Shown one piece after another: positions 10,653 to 18,833 of a stretch of DNA of 64,000 bases (position 1 is the first letter of the stretch; every line of letters starts with the position of its first letter). This DNA comes from Planosporangium spinosum. GTDB lineage: Bacteria; Actinomycetota; Actinomycetes; Mycobacteriales; Micromonosporaceae. A program made the translations under genes and the position numbers. The notes below the pieces were generated by a model, which searched no databases, was not told the DNA's origin, and worked only from the letters and a program-made list of their open reading frames with translations. The stretch covers positions 47,079 to 111,078 of the forward strand of contig NZ_JBLYUB010000021.1 of NCBI RefSeq assembly GCF_049999945.1. Direction: 5' to 3'.

Positions 10653-13262
10653 ATGGCTCGCGGTCAGCTGCGCGTCTACCTCGGCGCCGCCCCCGGCGTC
10701 GGCAAGACCTACAAGATGCTCGAGGAAGGCCAGCGTCGCCGCGAGCGTGGCACCGACGTGGTCGTCGGCTTCGTCGAGTGCCACGGCCGCAAGCACACCG
10801 AGGCCCTCGTGGACGGCCTGGAGGTGGTACCCCGCAAGACGATCACCTACCGGGGCGCGGCGTTCACCGAGATGGACCTCGACGCCGTGCTCGCCCGCCG
10901 CCCACAAGTCGCGCTGGTCGACGAGCTGGCCCACACCAACGTGCCTGGCTCGGGCAACGCCAAACGGTGGCAGGACATCCAGCAACTCCTCGACGCCGGT
11001 ATCGCCGTCATCACCACCGTCAACATCCAGCACCTGGAATCGCTCAACGACGTCGTCGCGCAGATCGCCGGGGTACCGCAACGCGAAACCGTCCCCGACG
11101 AGGTCGTGCGCCGGGCCGAGCAGATCGAACTGGTCGACATGACCCCCGAGGCGCTGCGCCGGCGGATGGCCCACGGCAACGTCTACACCCCGGACAAGAT
11201 CGACGCGGCACTCAGCAACTACTTCCGCTTCGGCAACCTCACCGCGCTGCGCGAACTGGCCCTGCTGTGGCTGGCCGACAAGGTCGACGAACAGCTCGAC
11301 CGCTACCGCGCCGAACACCACATCGACACGACCTGGGAGACCCGCGAACGGGTGGTCGTCGCGCTCACCGGCGGCCCCGAGGGCGACACGCTCATCCGCC
11401 GGGCCACCCGCATCGCCGACCGCAGCACGGGCGCGGACCTGCTCGCCGTGCACGTCGCCCGCGGCAGCGGGCTGGCCGGCGCCGACCCGGCGCACCTGGC
11501 CCGCCAACGCGCGCTCGTCGAAAGTCTGGGCGGCACCTACCACCAGGTCGTCGGCGACGACATCCCGGCCGCGCTGCTCGACTTCGCCCGCGGCGTCAAC
11601 GCCACCCAGCTCGTGCTCGGCGCCAGCCGCCGCGGCCGCCTCGCGCAGCTCTTCTCCCCCGGGGTGGGGGTGACCACCACCGCCGAGTCCGGCCCGATCG
11701 ACGTGCACCTGGTCACCCACGAGGAGGTCAAACGCGGTCGGGTGCCGATCGCCCTCACCCGGGGACTGACGCTGCGTCGGAGGCTGGCCGGGTTCGCCCT
11801 CGCCGCGGTCGCGCTCCCGCTGCTGACCGCCGCGCTCACCCAGCTGCGTGGCCAATTGACGCTGTCCAACGACATCCTGCTCTACCTGGCCGCCGTCGTC
11901 GCGGTTACGCTCGTCGGCGGCCTGTACCCCGCACTGCTGGCCGCGGTCGCCGGGTTCGCGCTGCTCAACTGGTACTTCACCCCGCCCATCCACGAGTGGA
12001 CCATCGCCGAGCGAGAGAACATCCTCGCCCTCGCGGTCTTCCTGCTGATCGCGGTATCGGTCAGCACCGTCGTCGACCTGGCCGCCCGACGCACCAGCGA
12101 GGCCGCCCGCGCCCGCGCCGAGGCCGGAACACTGTTCACCCTCGCCGGCAGCGTGCTGCGCGGCAGCCGCCCCCTGCCCGCGCTGCTCGACCAACTGCGC
12201 GAGACCTTCCAGCTGACCGGCGTCACCCTGCTGGAGCGCCGCCCCGACGCCCGACCCGGCCCGGACGTGCAGCGCGACCCCGCCGCCTGGCGGGTAGCGG
12301 CCGCCGTCGGCGACCAGCCGTGCCTGACCCCGGCGCAGGGCGACGCCGACGTCGCCGTCGACGACCAGATCGCCCTGGTGCTGCGCGGACACCCCCTCGC
12401 CGCCGCCGACCGGCGGCTCGTCGAGGCGTTCGCCGCCCAGGCCGCCATCGCGCTGCGCCAGGAACGCCTCGCCGAGCAGGCCGCCGCCGTCGGACCGCTG
12501 GCCGAGGTCGACCGGCTGCGCACCGCCCTGCTGTCCGCCGTCAGCCACGACCTGCGCACCCCGCTGGCCTCGGCGAAGGCCGCGGTCAGCAGCCTGCGCA
12601 GCCCCGACGTGGAATTCAGCGACGCCGACCGCGACGAACTGCTCGCCACCGCCGAAGAATCCCACGACCGGCTCGGCCGGCTGGTCGACAACCTGCTCGA
12701 CATGAGCCGCCTGCAGGCCGGCGCCCTGGCTGTGTTCCCGCAGCTGATCAGCCTGGCCGAAGCCATTCCCGCCGCCGTCGACGAGCTCGGCGACGCCGGC
12801 CGCGCCATCACCCTCCGCATCCCCGACGGCCTGCCCGAGGTGCGCGTCGACCCGGCCCTGTTCGAACGGGCCCTGGTCAACGTGCTGTCCAACGCGGTCC
12901 GCTACAGCCCGCCCGACCATCCCCCGATGATCACCGCCAGCGCGCACGGCGGCCAGGTCGAGGTACGCGTGATCGACCACGGGCCGGGCGTTCCCGCCAC
13001 CGACTGGGACCGCATCTTCGCGCCCTTCCAGCGCCTCGGTGACCGCGACAACGCCACCGGCGTCGGCCTGGGGCTGGCGCTGTCCCGCGGCCTGGTGGAA
13101 GCCATGGGCGGTACCCTGAATCCGGACGTCACCCCGGGCGGCGGGCTCACCATGATCCTGACGCTGCCGGCCGCCCCACCGCCAGCTGACCGCAGCTTCG
13201 ACCGGGCCATCCTCGAGCCCCTCGACTCCTCGCCGGCTAGCAGTGACGGAGCCACCCCATGA
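10653..13262 (+). CDS. kdpD: KdpD, osmosensitive potassium-channel histidine kinase
   Basis: A full-length 869-residue sensor kinase. In order: KdpD domain with Walker A GAAPGVGKTY (residues 10-19), UspA-like domain (about 230-350), four-helix DUF4118 block (about 375-490), GAF-like region, HisKA with the phosphorylated His in SHDLRTP (near residue 630), and an ATPase domain with NVLSNAVRYSP and GVGLGLALS. It phosphorylates KdpE when potassium is limiting. The ATG follows a GGAAGGGAG site. Its TGA overlaps the kdpE ATG (ATGA). The N-terminal half is paralogous to the kinase-less protein at 3059-4981. Confidence 0.97.
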   Translation: MARGQLRVYLGAAPGVGKTYKMLEEGQRRRERGTDVVVGFVECHGRKHTEALVDGLEVVPRKTITYRGAAFTEMDLDAVLARRPQVALVDELAHTNVPGSGNAKRWQDIQQLLDAGIAVITTVNIQHLESLNDVVAQIAGVPQRETVPDEVVRRAEQIELVDMTPEALRRRMAHGNVYTPDKIDAALSNYFRFGNLTALRELALLWLADKVDEQLDRYRAEHHIDTTWETRERVVVALTGGPEGDTLIRRATRIADRSTGADLLAVHVARGSGLAGADPAHLARQRALVESLGGTYHQVVGDDIPAALLDFARGVNATQLVLGASRRGRLAQLFSPGVGVTTTAESGPIDVHLVTHEEVKRGRVPIALTRGLTLRRRLAGFALAAVALPLLTAALTQLRGQLTLSNDILLYLAAVVAVTLVGGLYPALLAAVAGFALLNWYFTPPIHEWTIAERENILALAVFLLIAVSVSTVVDLAARRTSEAARARAEAGTLFTLAGSVLRGSRPLPALLDQLRETFQLTGVTLLERRPDARPGPDVQRDPAAWRVAAAVGDQPCLTPAQGDADVAVDDQIALVLRGHPLAAADRRLVEAFAAQAAIALRQERLAEQAAAVGPLAEVDRLRTALLSAVSHDLRTPLASAKAAVSSLRSPDVEFSDADRDELLATAEESHDRLGRLVDNLLDMSRLQAGALAVFPQLISLAEAIPAAVDELGDAGRAITLRIPDGLPEVRVDPALFERALVNVLSNAVRYSPPDHPPMITASAHGGQVEVRVIDHGPGVPATDWDRIFAPFQRLGDRDNATGVGLGLALSRGLVEAMGGTLNPDVTPGGGLTMILTLPAAPPPADRSFDRAILEPLDSSPASSDGATP

Positions 13263-13936
13263 CCCGCGTGCTCATCGTCGATGACGAACCGCAGATCCTG
13301 CGCGCCCTGCGCATCAACCTGCACGCCCGCCACTACGACGTCGTCACCGCCGCCGACGGCGCCGAAGCCCTACACGCCGCCGCCACCCACCGCCCCGACC
13401 TGGTCATCCTCGACCTCGGACTGCCAGACATGGACGGCGCCGAGGTCATCCGCAAGCTGCGCACCTGGACCCCGGTCCCCATCCTCATCCTCTCCGGACG
13501 CCTAGACAGCCGCCAGAAAGTCGACGCCCTCGACGCCGGCGCCGACGACTACGTCACCAAACCCTTCAACGTCGACGAGCTGCTCGCCCGCGTCCGCGCC
13601 GTCACCCGACGCCTCACCAGCCCGGAGGTACCACCAGGCGCGCGTATCGGCCGCTACACCATCGACCTCGCCAGCCACCGGGTGCAAGCCGACAACGGCA
13701 CTACCGTCCACCTCACGGCCACCGAATGGCAGCTGCTGACCGTGCTGATCCGCAACCCCGGCAAGCTGGTCAGCCAACGACAACTGCTCCAGGAGGTCTG
13801 GGGACCCACCTACAAAACCGAAACCCAGTACCTGCGCCAGTACATGGTTCACCTGCGCCGCAAACTCGAATCCGACCCCAGCCGGCCCTGTCACCTGCTC
13901 ACCGAACCCGGCATGGGCTACCGGTTCCAGCCCTGA
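13259..13936 (+). CDS. kdpE: KdpE, OmpR-family response regulator
   Basis: A 225-residue two-domain regulator. The receiver domain has the acidic pair in IVDDEP and the phospho-acceptor Asp52 in LVILDLGLPDMDG. The C-terminal winged helix (about residues 125-225) has LTATEWQLLTVLIRNPGKLV and the ending GMGYRFQP. It activates kdp transcription when phosphorylated by KdpD. It is translationally coupled to kdpD by a 4-bp overlap and is the last gene of the operon. Confidence 0.97.
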   Translation: MTRVLIVDDEPQILRALRINLHARHYDVVTAADGAEALHAAATHRPDLVILDLGLPDMDGAEVIRKLRTWTPVPILILSGRLDSRQKVDALDAGADDYVTKPFNVDELLARVRAVTRRLTSPEVPPGARIGRYTIDLASHRVQADNGTTVHLTATEWQLLTVLIRNPGKLVSQRQLLQEVWGPTYKTETQYLRQYMVHLRRKLESDPSRPCHLLTEPGMGYRFQP

Positions 13937-13993
13937 TCGCACGACGGGTTCGTCCATCGCCGGCGGCGCTGTGATCCGGGCGTTGTGCGGATA

Positions 13994-14324
13994 TCAACGC
14001 AGGAGGGCGGTAGCGTCGATGACCTCGGCCAGGTACTCGGGGCACTCCTCGGTGGTGAGGTGACCGGCGTCCGTCACCACGCCGAGGCCGACGCCCAACT
14101 TCTCCCGGAACGCCGCCCGAAGCCGCGCGGTGGGCAGGAAACAGTCCTGCTCACCGACAATTACCGCACACGGCACATCCCGCCACCGCTCCACCATGGC
14201 CAGCGGCAACGGCGAGGGCGCACCGCTGCTGCGGCTGTGCCGGGCCACCAGCGTCATCCATTCCACGTGCGCGTCGCTCGGCTCGTGCACCGTACCTCGC
14301 GATCGGTCCTGGCCGGGCTGGAGC
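13994..14324 (-). pseudogene. C-terminal fragment of an alpha/beta hydrolase
   Basis: The minus-strand frame ending at 13994 has the C-terminal third of an alpha/beta hydrolase: VPCAVIVGEQDCFLP would hold the catalytic acid and VTDAGHLTTEECPEYLAEVI the catalytic His. The nucleophile elbow and everything before it are missing. Upstream of about 14325 the frame runs into the 220-bp repeated element (copy A), which supplies only accidental coding. The gene was therefore cut by the event that placed that element here. Confidence 0.65.
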
Positions 14325-14544
14325 GGCGCGGGAAAGATGTCTGTAGGCAGTTCACCCGGAGAGCGGTCCGGACTGGCTGACAGACGCCGCACTTGATCGA
14401 GCGTGGTAACAGACGTGGTAACAATGAAGATCACGAAGTGGCGGACGAGATGGCATGGGGAGACAGTGAAGAGCCGAAGACTGCCGTTCTGTCCGTTTCT
14501 ATGTAGCTATCAGCACTGTCCAACATGGCATAGCAGAATCGTTA
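14325..14544. repeat. 220-bp dispersed element, copy A, beside the tRNA-Pro remnant
   Basis: This segment is roughly 80 percent identical by eye to 55869-56089 in the same orientation. Both begin around ggcgcgg(g/t)aaagatgt and end at agcagaatcgtta. Both keep the paired 10-bp repeats described separately, and similarity stops abruptly at both ends. Copy A is followed after 5 bp by the tRNA-Pro-derived core. I infer it is the arm region of an attachment site, or the end of an integrative element. Confidence 0.8.
14402..14423. promoter_or_regulatory. Paired 10-bp direct repeats, possible integrase arm sites
   Basis: CGTGGTAACA occurs at 14402-14411 and again at 14414-14423, separated by GA. 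The same pair with the same 2-bp spacer is conserved in copy B (55946-55955 and 55958-55967) although the surrounding sequence has diverged. Close direct repeats about 130 bp from a tRNA-derived core resemble arm-type sites bound by tyrosine recombinases or excisionases. No integrase gene is present to confirm this. Confidence 0.4.
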
Positions 14545-14549
14545 TATAG

Positions 14550-14601
14550 CTGGGGGTCAAGGGGTCGTCGGTTCAAATCCGGCCGTCCCGACGCAGGTCA
14601 C
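14550..14601 (+). repeat. tRNA-Pro(GGG) 3' portion, left direct repeat (att-like)
   Basis: The 52-bp sequence is identical to 16146-16197. It contains the anticodon loop CTGGGGG (anticodon GGG), the 3' anticodon-stem strand, the T-arm GTCGGTTCAAATCCGGC and the acceptor 3' strand CGTCCCGA. It lacks the 5' half, so it is not a functional tRNA gene. Similarity runs on after one mismatch for 12 more bases. Integrative elements of actinomycetes (pSAM2 type) use tRNA genes, including tRNA-Pro, as integration sites and leave such repeats. Confidence 0.8.
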
Positions 14602-14670
14602 AGGCTTGATCCAGATCTTTGGATTGACCCTGGGGACCACGTTGATCTTTGCTGGGCGTTCCTGGCGTAC

Positions 14671-14687
14671 CTTGACCGGCGGTCAAG
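14671..14687. promoter_or_regulatory. Orphan palindromic operator CTTGACC-GGC-GGTCAAG
   Basis: A perfect 7-bp inverted repeat with a 3-bp centre, of the shape bound by many TetR-type repressors. An ATG lies 18 bp downstream at 14705, but the frame is short and unrecognisable. The site may belong to the promoter of a gene lost from this locus. No adjacent regulator gene was seen. Confidence 0.4.
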
Positions 14688-14813
14688 AAAGCAGACTGGT
14701 CACGATGGCCGCGCCGGCGGCGAGTACCGACCGTCCGCGATGCATCGCGCTGAGCGGGACAGTTGTTAGGCAGTTACGCCGGTCGAGCTTCAGACCGTGA
14801 CCTGCGGCGGCAC

Positions 14814-15647
14814 CTACTGTGACCACACCTTCCCGATCTCGGCGGCGACCGCGGTGCCTTGGGCGCGTCCAGCTCGTGCGGCGTCGGCCCTCCGCGTGAT
14901 GTCCATGGGGTTTCGGCCCATAGCCCTGCGCGACGCCCGGTCGGGAACCACCAGGGCCACCCGCGTCGTCTTCTCCAACTCCGCCACCTGGGCCTTGACG
15001 CTGGGGATCGGGCCGGAACCGCTCGCTACAGGCGAAATCACGAGGACCCGGTCATAGCCGGTAGCGAGGTCAGCGTTGGCACACGAGGCGACGCCACCAT
15101 CGATGTACACCCGCCCGCCAATCCGAACTGGAGGCCGAAATCCAGGTGCGGCCGCGCTCGCGGCCACCGCGTCGATCAGAGAAACCTCGCCGTTGTTGGA
15201 GAAGGGGACTCGCTCGCCCGACGCCGCGTCCACCGCGATGATCATCAAGAGCTGGTCGGGCCAGGTGTGCACCGGCAGTCGGGCGGCGATCTCTTCGCGC
15301 TACTCGACTGCCGGCTGGGTAGCGGCTGCCAACGCGAACTCACCGACACGCACGCGGTACCGGTGCTGCTCGCGGTTGCGCAACAAGAGCCACGCCAATC
15401 GGAGCATGGCCGACACGGGCGCCTTGGTCGCAGCCGGTCCACCCCCGTCGAGTTGGGTGAGGTACAGCCGCTCCAGGCCAGCGCCGGTGGAGACCTGGGC
15501 TCCGACCAGTGCGCCTGCCGACGTACCGATTACCGCGTCAGCCGCAGTGATATCGAGGTGGGAGTCAGCCAGCCCAGCAAGGATGCCTGCCTCCCAGGCA
15601 AGTCCGGTCGCCCCACCGCCGCCCAGCACAAGTGCCCTGCCGCCCAT
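14814..15647 (-). pseudogene. Patatin-like phospholipase with in-frame amber stop
   Basis: The frame from the ATG at 15647 has the patatin oxyanion motif GGGGATG near its start, the nucleophile elbow GTSAG (GxSxG) and, beyond the interruption, the Asp of the catalytic dyad in YIDGGVASCANAD. A single TAG at 15300-15302 splits an otherwise continuous 277-codon frame after about 115 residues. Nothing else is missing, so this looks like a point nonsense mutation, a sequencing error or, less likely, readthrough. It is the only recognisable gene between the two tRNA-Pro-derived repeats. Confidence 0.85.
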
Positions 15648-16145
15648 GCGCGCCTCCCCATAGATTCGCGACGGTCAGTATCGCGCACCGCCGGTGCATG
15701 TGCAGTCCCGAGGCTTTTCCGCCACCACCGGTACAGATCCCTCGCTGAGAACGCGAAGCATGCCGGGGCATGCGTGGGCCACAAGCAGAGGATCAGCCGG
15801 GGTAGCTCAGGTCACAGGAGACCGCGATGATCAGTGTCAGTGCCGGCCGGGACGCAATCCTCATGCAATTCCCAAGCTGACGCTACGTGCTGAGGCTTCC
15901 GGGCGGTCCGGGCGCACGCGGAGAGTCGGCGGCCCGGGAAGCCGCCCGGCCTCCCGGTGGTCGGCCGGCCGGGAAGCCGGATTTCTGCTGCCGGCAAGCC
16001 GCGTACCCGCGCTTGGTCGGCCGGGACTGCTGGGGACCATCCGGGGACCACACGTTGTGCGCGATGCCGAACGTGCAGCACCTCGCGACACGTCAGTCGG
16101 GGAGGTATAGCGCGTTTGACGTGCGGGAACGTGTAGCGCAACGTC
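15648..16145. other. Non-coding stretch between patatin pseudogene and right att-like repeat
   Basis: About 500 bp without a convincing gene. Short open frames have no family resemblance and no ribosome-binding site. Just before the right repeat, cggga and gtagcgca at about 16124-16140 faintly resemble the acceptor and D-arm portion of a tRNA, but the helices do not pair. Confidence 0.5.
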
Positions 16146-16197
16146 CTGGGGGTCAAGGGGTCGTCGGTTCAAATCCGGCCGTCCCGACGCAGGTCAC
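16146..16197 (+). repeat. tRNA-Pro(GGG) 3' portion, right direct repeat (att-like)
   Basis: Identical over 52 bp to 14550-14601, in the same orientation, 1.6 kb away, and continuing after one mismatch for 12 bp. Its upstream flank differs from the left copy, so neither copy is a full tRNA gene. The nitroreductase pseudogene on the minus strand loses homology about 20 bp beyond this repeat, so the repeat marks a recombination border. Confidence 0.8.
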
Positions 16198-17071
16198 GGG
16201 CTTGATCCAGGTTTCTGGTTGCGCAGCTGGATGCGGGCGGTGGGTACCTCGATGACGTCGCTCATCGGCGACACCGCCAGATTCTCGTTGACCGCGGTCA
16301 GCAGGACAGCCGACAGCGCCTCGCCGGCACGCAGCCAGGCCACGGGATCGTCGGCGTCACCGGCGAGCACCGCGTAGGTCGCCGCCTCGTCGTGGCCGTG
16401 CCCGGGGCGAGCGCGCCGGTGCCCTCGATACCGAACTCTCGTACCGGCACGACGCGGGGCATTGGCGGAGTCGCGGTGTCGGCTGGTACGCCGGATCCGC
16501 CGGCTTCCGCTTCTCGGGTCCAATGGGCGAGTTCGGAGCGGTAGGCCAGTTCGGCGCTCTGCACCGTCTGGGCGCGGGATACCGCGGCCGCTAACGCTGG
16601 GATGTCCTCCGCGCGCATCAGGTACAGGTGAGCCCCTTGGCCTTCGGCGGCGTCGCGGAGTCGGCCGAGCGCGTCGGCCGATACGGGTTGGTCGGTGAAC
16701 AGTCGCCGGTCGGTGTGTCGGATCAGCGTGGCCTGGTAGCGCCGGATGTCGGCCGGTGTGGGTGCGCGATGGCCGGTGATCCGGATACGCGAGAGTAGGT
16801 CGGGGCGGGCCGGGTCGGGTAGCCGGTCAACCGCGTCGGTGCGGCCCTCGGCGGCTAGGGCTGTGCGGGCGTGGTGCAGGGCGATTCCGCAGCTGAGTGT
16901 GGTCAGCCGGTGGTCGGGGTCGGTGACCGGCAGCTGGCGGTCCGGGTCGGCTGACAGCTCGAGGATGTCGGGTCCAACACGCCAGCGCCAGGGCTGAGTG
17001 TTGAAGATCGACGGTGCGCGCAGCGCGGCTTCCGCCGCCGTTGTGAGCGCGTCGGTGGCGGTGGTGGGCAT
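16194..17071 (-). pseudogene. Acg-type nitroreductase, frameshifted and 3'-truncated
   Basis: The start is the ATG at 17071, with GAGGAGG eight bases upstream. The protein shows the Acg-family pattern (EAALRAPSIFNTQPWRW, RHTDRRLF) and is clearly paralogous to the intact gene at 40547-41560. Near 16390-16410 the frame is lost (consistent with one missing base); the next segment, WLRAGEALSAVLLTA to SDVIEV, lies in another frame. Homology then ends at about 16215, roughly 45 residues before the paralogue's end, where tRNA-Pro-derived sequence starts. Acg-type proteins belong to the DosR dormancy regulon in mycobacteria. It is divergent from the hydrogenase operon. Confidence 0.85.
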
Positions 17072-17155
17072 GGCGTGGCCTCCTCGTCGGGGTCGTATCC
17101 GCAGCGTCGGCTGCGCGACGGTGATGCCCCTAGAGTCACTTGTGACCACAGCCTG

Positions 17156-17170
17156 AGGACCTTCGACCCT
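17156..17170 (+). promoter_or_regulatory. DosR/DevR box-like site before the hydrogenase operon
   Basis: AGGACCTTCGACCCT matches 10 of the 12 specified positions of the published DosR motif GGGACTTNNGNCCCT. It sits 57 bp before the first hydrogenase gene and 85 bp before the divergent nitroreductase start, a good place for an activator. A separate dyad, GTCACTTGTGAC, lies just upstream at 17135-17146. Regulation by a DevR-type protein is inference. Confidence 0.45.
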
Positions 17171-17226
17171 AACCGCTGGCGGGCATGCTCGGGTCGGATG
17201 GAGGTGACCGTCCGGAGGGACGCGCT

Positions 17227-18372
17227 ATGCCCATGCTGCTGAACTCGCTCCAGCCGCTGGTCGCGACCCTGCGCGAAGACGGGTACCGGGTGGTCGGGCC
17301 GACGGTCCGGGACGGCGCGATCGTGCTGGCCGAGATCGACAGCGCCGACGCGCTGCCCTACGGCTGGGGCGTCACCCTTTCCCCGGGCGGATACCGGCTG
17401 CGTGAGCGCGATGATCGGGCGGCATTCGCCAACTCGGCCGGGCCGCAGTCGTGGAAGCAGTTCCTGCACCCGCCGCGTCAGCAGCTCTGGTCGGCGGAGC
17501 GCGAGAGTGACGGCAGCTTCACTGTCACCGAGCCGGCGTACGAGCCGCCCCGGTACGCGTTCCTCGGGGTGCGCCCGTGTGATCTGCGGGCGATCGCCGT
17601 GCTGGATCACGTCCTCGGTGCCGGGGCGGACAGCCGGTACGCCCGGCGGCGGGAGGGGATCTTCATCGTCGCGGCCAACTGCACCGAGCCGGGGGAGACC
17701 TGCTTCTGCGTGTCGGCCGGGGGAGGCCCGGGCGCCGAAGACGGCTACGACCTGGCCCTGACCGAGCTGGCCGACGGCGACGGTCTCCGGTACGTGGTCG
17801 ACGCCGGCAGCGACGCGGGCCGGTACCTGCTCGACCGGCTGCCCCATGAGGTTGCGGAGCCGGACGACACGGCCCGCGCCCGGAAAGCGGTCGAGGTCGC
17901 GGCCGAGCGGATGGGCCGCACGCTCCCGGCGGCCGACCTGCGGGCGCTGCTGGCCGGTACCCTCGAGGCGGCCCGGTGGGACGACGTGGCGGCCCGCTGC
18001 CTGTCCTGCGGGAACTGCACGATGGTGTGCCCGACCTGCTTCTGCACGAGCGCCGAGGACACGACCGACCTCACCGGGGATCACGCCGAGCGGTGGCTGC
18101 GCTGGGAATCCTGCTTCGACCTGGACTTCTCCTACCTGCACGGCGGCCCGGTGCGCTCGTCGCGGCGCAGCCGGTACCGGCAGTGGCTGACTCACAAGCT
18201 GGGCACCTGGCATGACCAGTTCGGCGAGTCCGGCTGTGTCGGCTGCGGCCGGTGCATCGTGTGGTGTCCGGTGGGAATCGACATCACCGAGGAGACGCAC
18301 GCGCTCGCCGCCGAGTACGACGCCGCGACGGGCGGGTGCCGCGGAGGCGACTGCTCGTGCGGGGAGCGGTGA
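17227..18372 (+). CDS. hydB: Group 3b [NiFe] hydrogenase iron-sulfur (beta) subunit
   Basis: A 381-residue protein of the sulfhydrogenase beta-subunit family. Two C-terminal ferredoxin-type 4Fe-4S motifs are visible, CLSCGNCTMVCPTCFC and CVGCGRCIVWCPVGID, with additional cysteines at CTEPGETCFC. It carries electrons between the FAD/NAD(P) subunit and the hydrogenase core. The ATG at 17227 was chosen because CCGGAGGGA precedes it; an upstream in-frame ATG lacks such a site. First gene of a six-gene operon; its stop overlaps the next start. Confidence 0.9.
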   Translation: MPMLLNSLQPLVATLREDGYRVVGPTVRDGAIVLAEIDSADALPYGWGVTLSPGGYRLRERDDRAAFANSAGPQSWKQFLHPPRQQLWSAERESDGSFTVTEPAYEPPRYAFLGVRPCDLRAIAVLDHVLGAGADSRYARRREGIFIVAANCTEPGETCFCVSAGGGPGAEDGYDLALTELADGDGLRYVVDAGSDAGRYLLDRLPHEVAEPDDTARARKAVEVAAERMGRTLPAADLRALLAGTLEAARWDDVAARCLSCGNCTMVCPTCFCTSAEDTTDLTGDHAERWLRWESCFDLDFSYLHGGPVRSSRRSRYRQWLTHKLGTWHDQFGESGCVGCGRCIVWCPVGIDITEETHALAAEYDAATGGCRGGDCSCGER

Positions 18373-18833
18373 TGGAGAGCGCGTACGACCTGCTGGCCGC
18401 GAGTGCGTTCCTGGCCGGGTTGCCCGATGATCATCTCCGGCTGCTGTCGCGGCTGGCGAGCCGGTGTGTGCTGCGCACCGGCAGTCGGGTGTTCTCCGAA
18501 GGCGGCCACGCCGACCGGTTCTGGTTGATCAACTCCGGGCGGGTCGACCTCGACACGCACGTGCCCGGACGGGGTGACGTCGTCGTGGAGACGCTCGGCC
18601 CCGGCGCGGTGCTCGGCTGGTCGTGGCTGTTCCCGCCGTACCGCTGGCACTTCGGCGCGTTCGCGGTGGAGACCACGTCCGCGGTCAGCCTGGACGGTCC
18701 CGGGGTGTGCCGGCTCTGCGCCGAGAACCCGGAGCTTGGTTACCAGCTGACCAGCCGGTTCACGCAGGTGGTCGTGGAACGGCTGCAGGCGACCCGGATG
18801 CGGCTGCTGGACCTGTACAAGGTGCCGTCGTGA
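18372..18833 (+). CDS. Cyclic-nucleotide-binding-domain protein without DNA-binding domain
   Basis: At 153 residues this is a single Crp-type beta-roll domain: SRVFSEGGHADRFWLINSGRV, then a second strand region with LGPGAVLGWSWLFPPYRWHF, and a C-terminal helix. There is no helix-turn-helix, so it is not a transcription factor by itself. The pocket lacks an obvious classic GELAL/RxxA cAMP signature, so ligand binding is uncertain. The gene overlaps both neighbours (TGATG and GTGA), suggesting a structural or allosteric part in the hydrogenase complex. Confidence 0.85.
   Translation: MESAYDLLAASAFLAGLPDDHLRLLSRLASRCVLRTGSRVFSEGGHADRFWLINSGRVDLDTHVPGRGDVVVETLGPGAVLGWSWLFPPYRWHFGAFAVETTSAVSLDGPGVCRLCAENPELGYQLTSRFTQVVVERLQATRMRLLDLYKVPS

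Noticed and set aside
9885..12980. Long minus-strand open frame opposite kdpC/kdpD
   Set aside because: Gly/Val/Gln-rich shadow typical of the antisense of high-GC coding sequence; no motif or ribosome-binding site.
13937..13993. Terminator between kdpE and the convergent hydrolase fragment
   Set aside because: No stable stem-loop is visible in these 57 bp.
16100..16190. Complete tRNA-Pro gene at the right repeat
   Set aside because: Only the anticodon loop, T-arm and acceptor 3' strand are present; upstream bases do not form an acceptor, D-arm or anticodon-stem pairing.
17135..17146. CRP/FNR-type binding site (GTCACTTGTGAC)
   Set aside because: The half-sites are in the wrong order for the TGTGA-N6-TCACA consensus and the centre is only 2 bp. 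It remains a dyad of unknown meaning.
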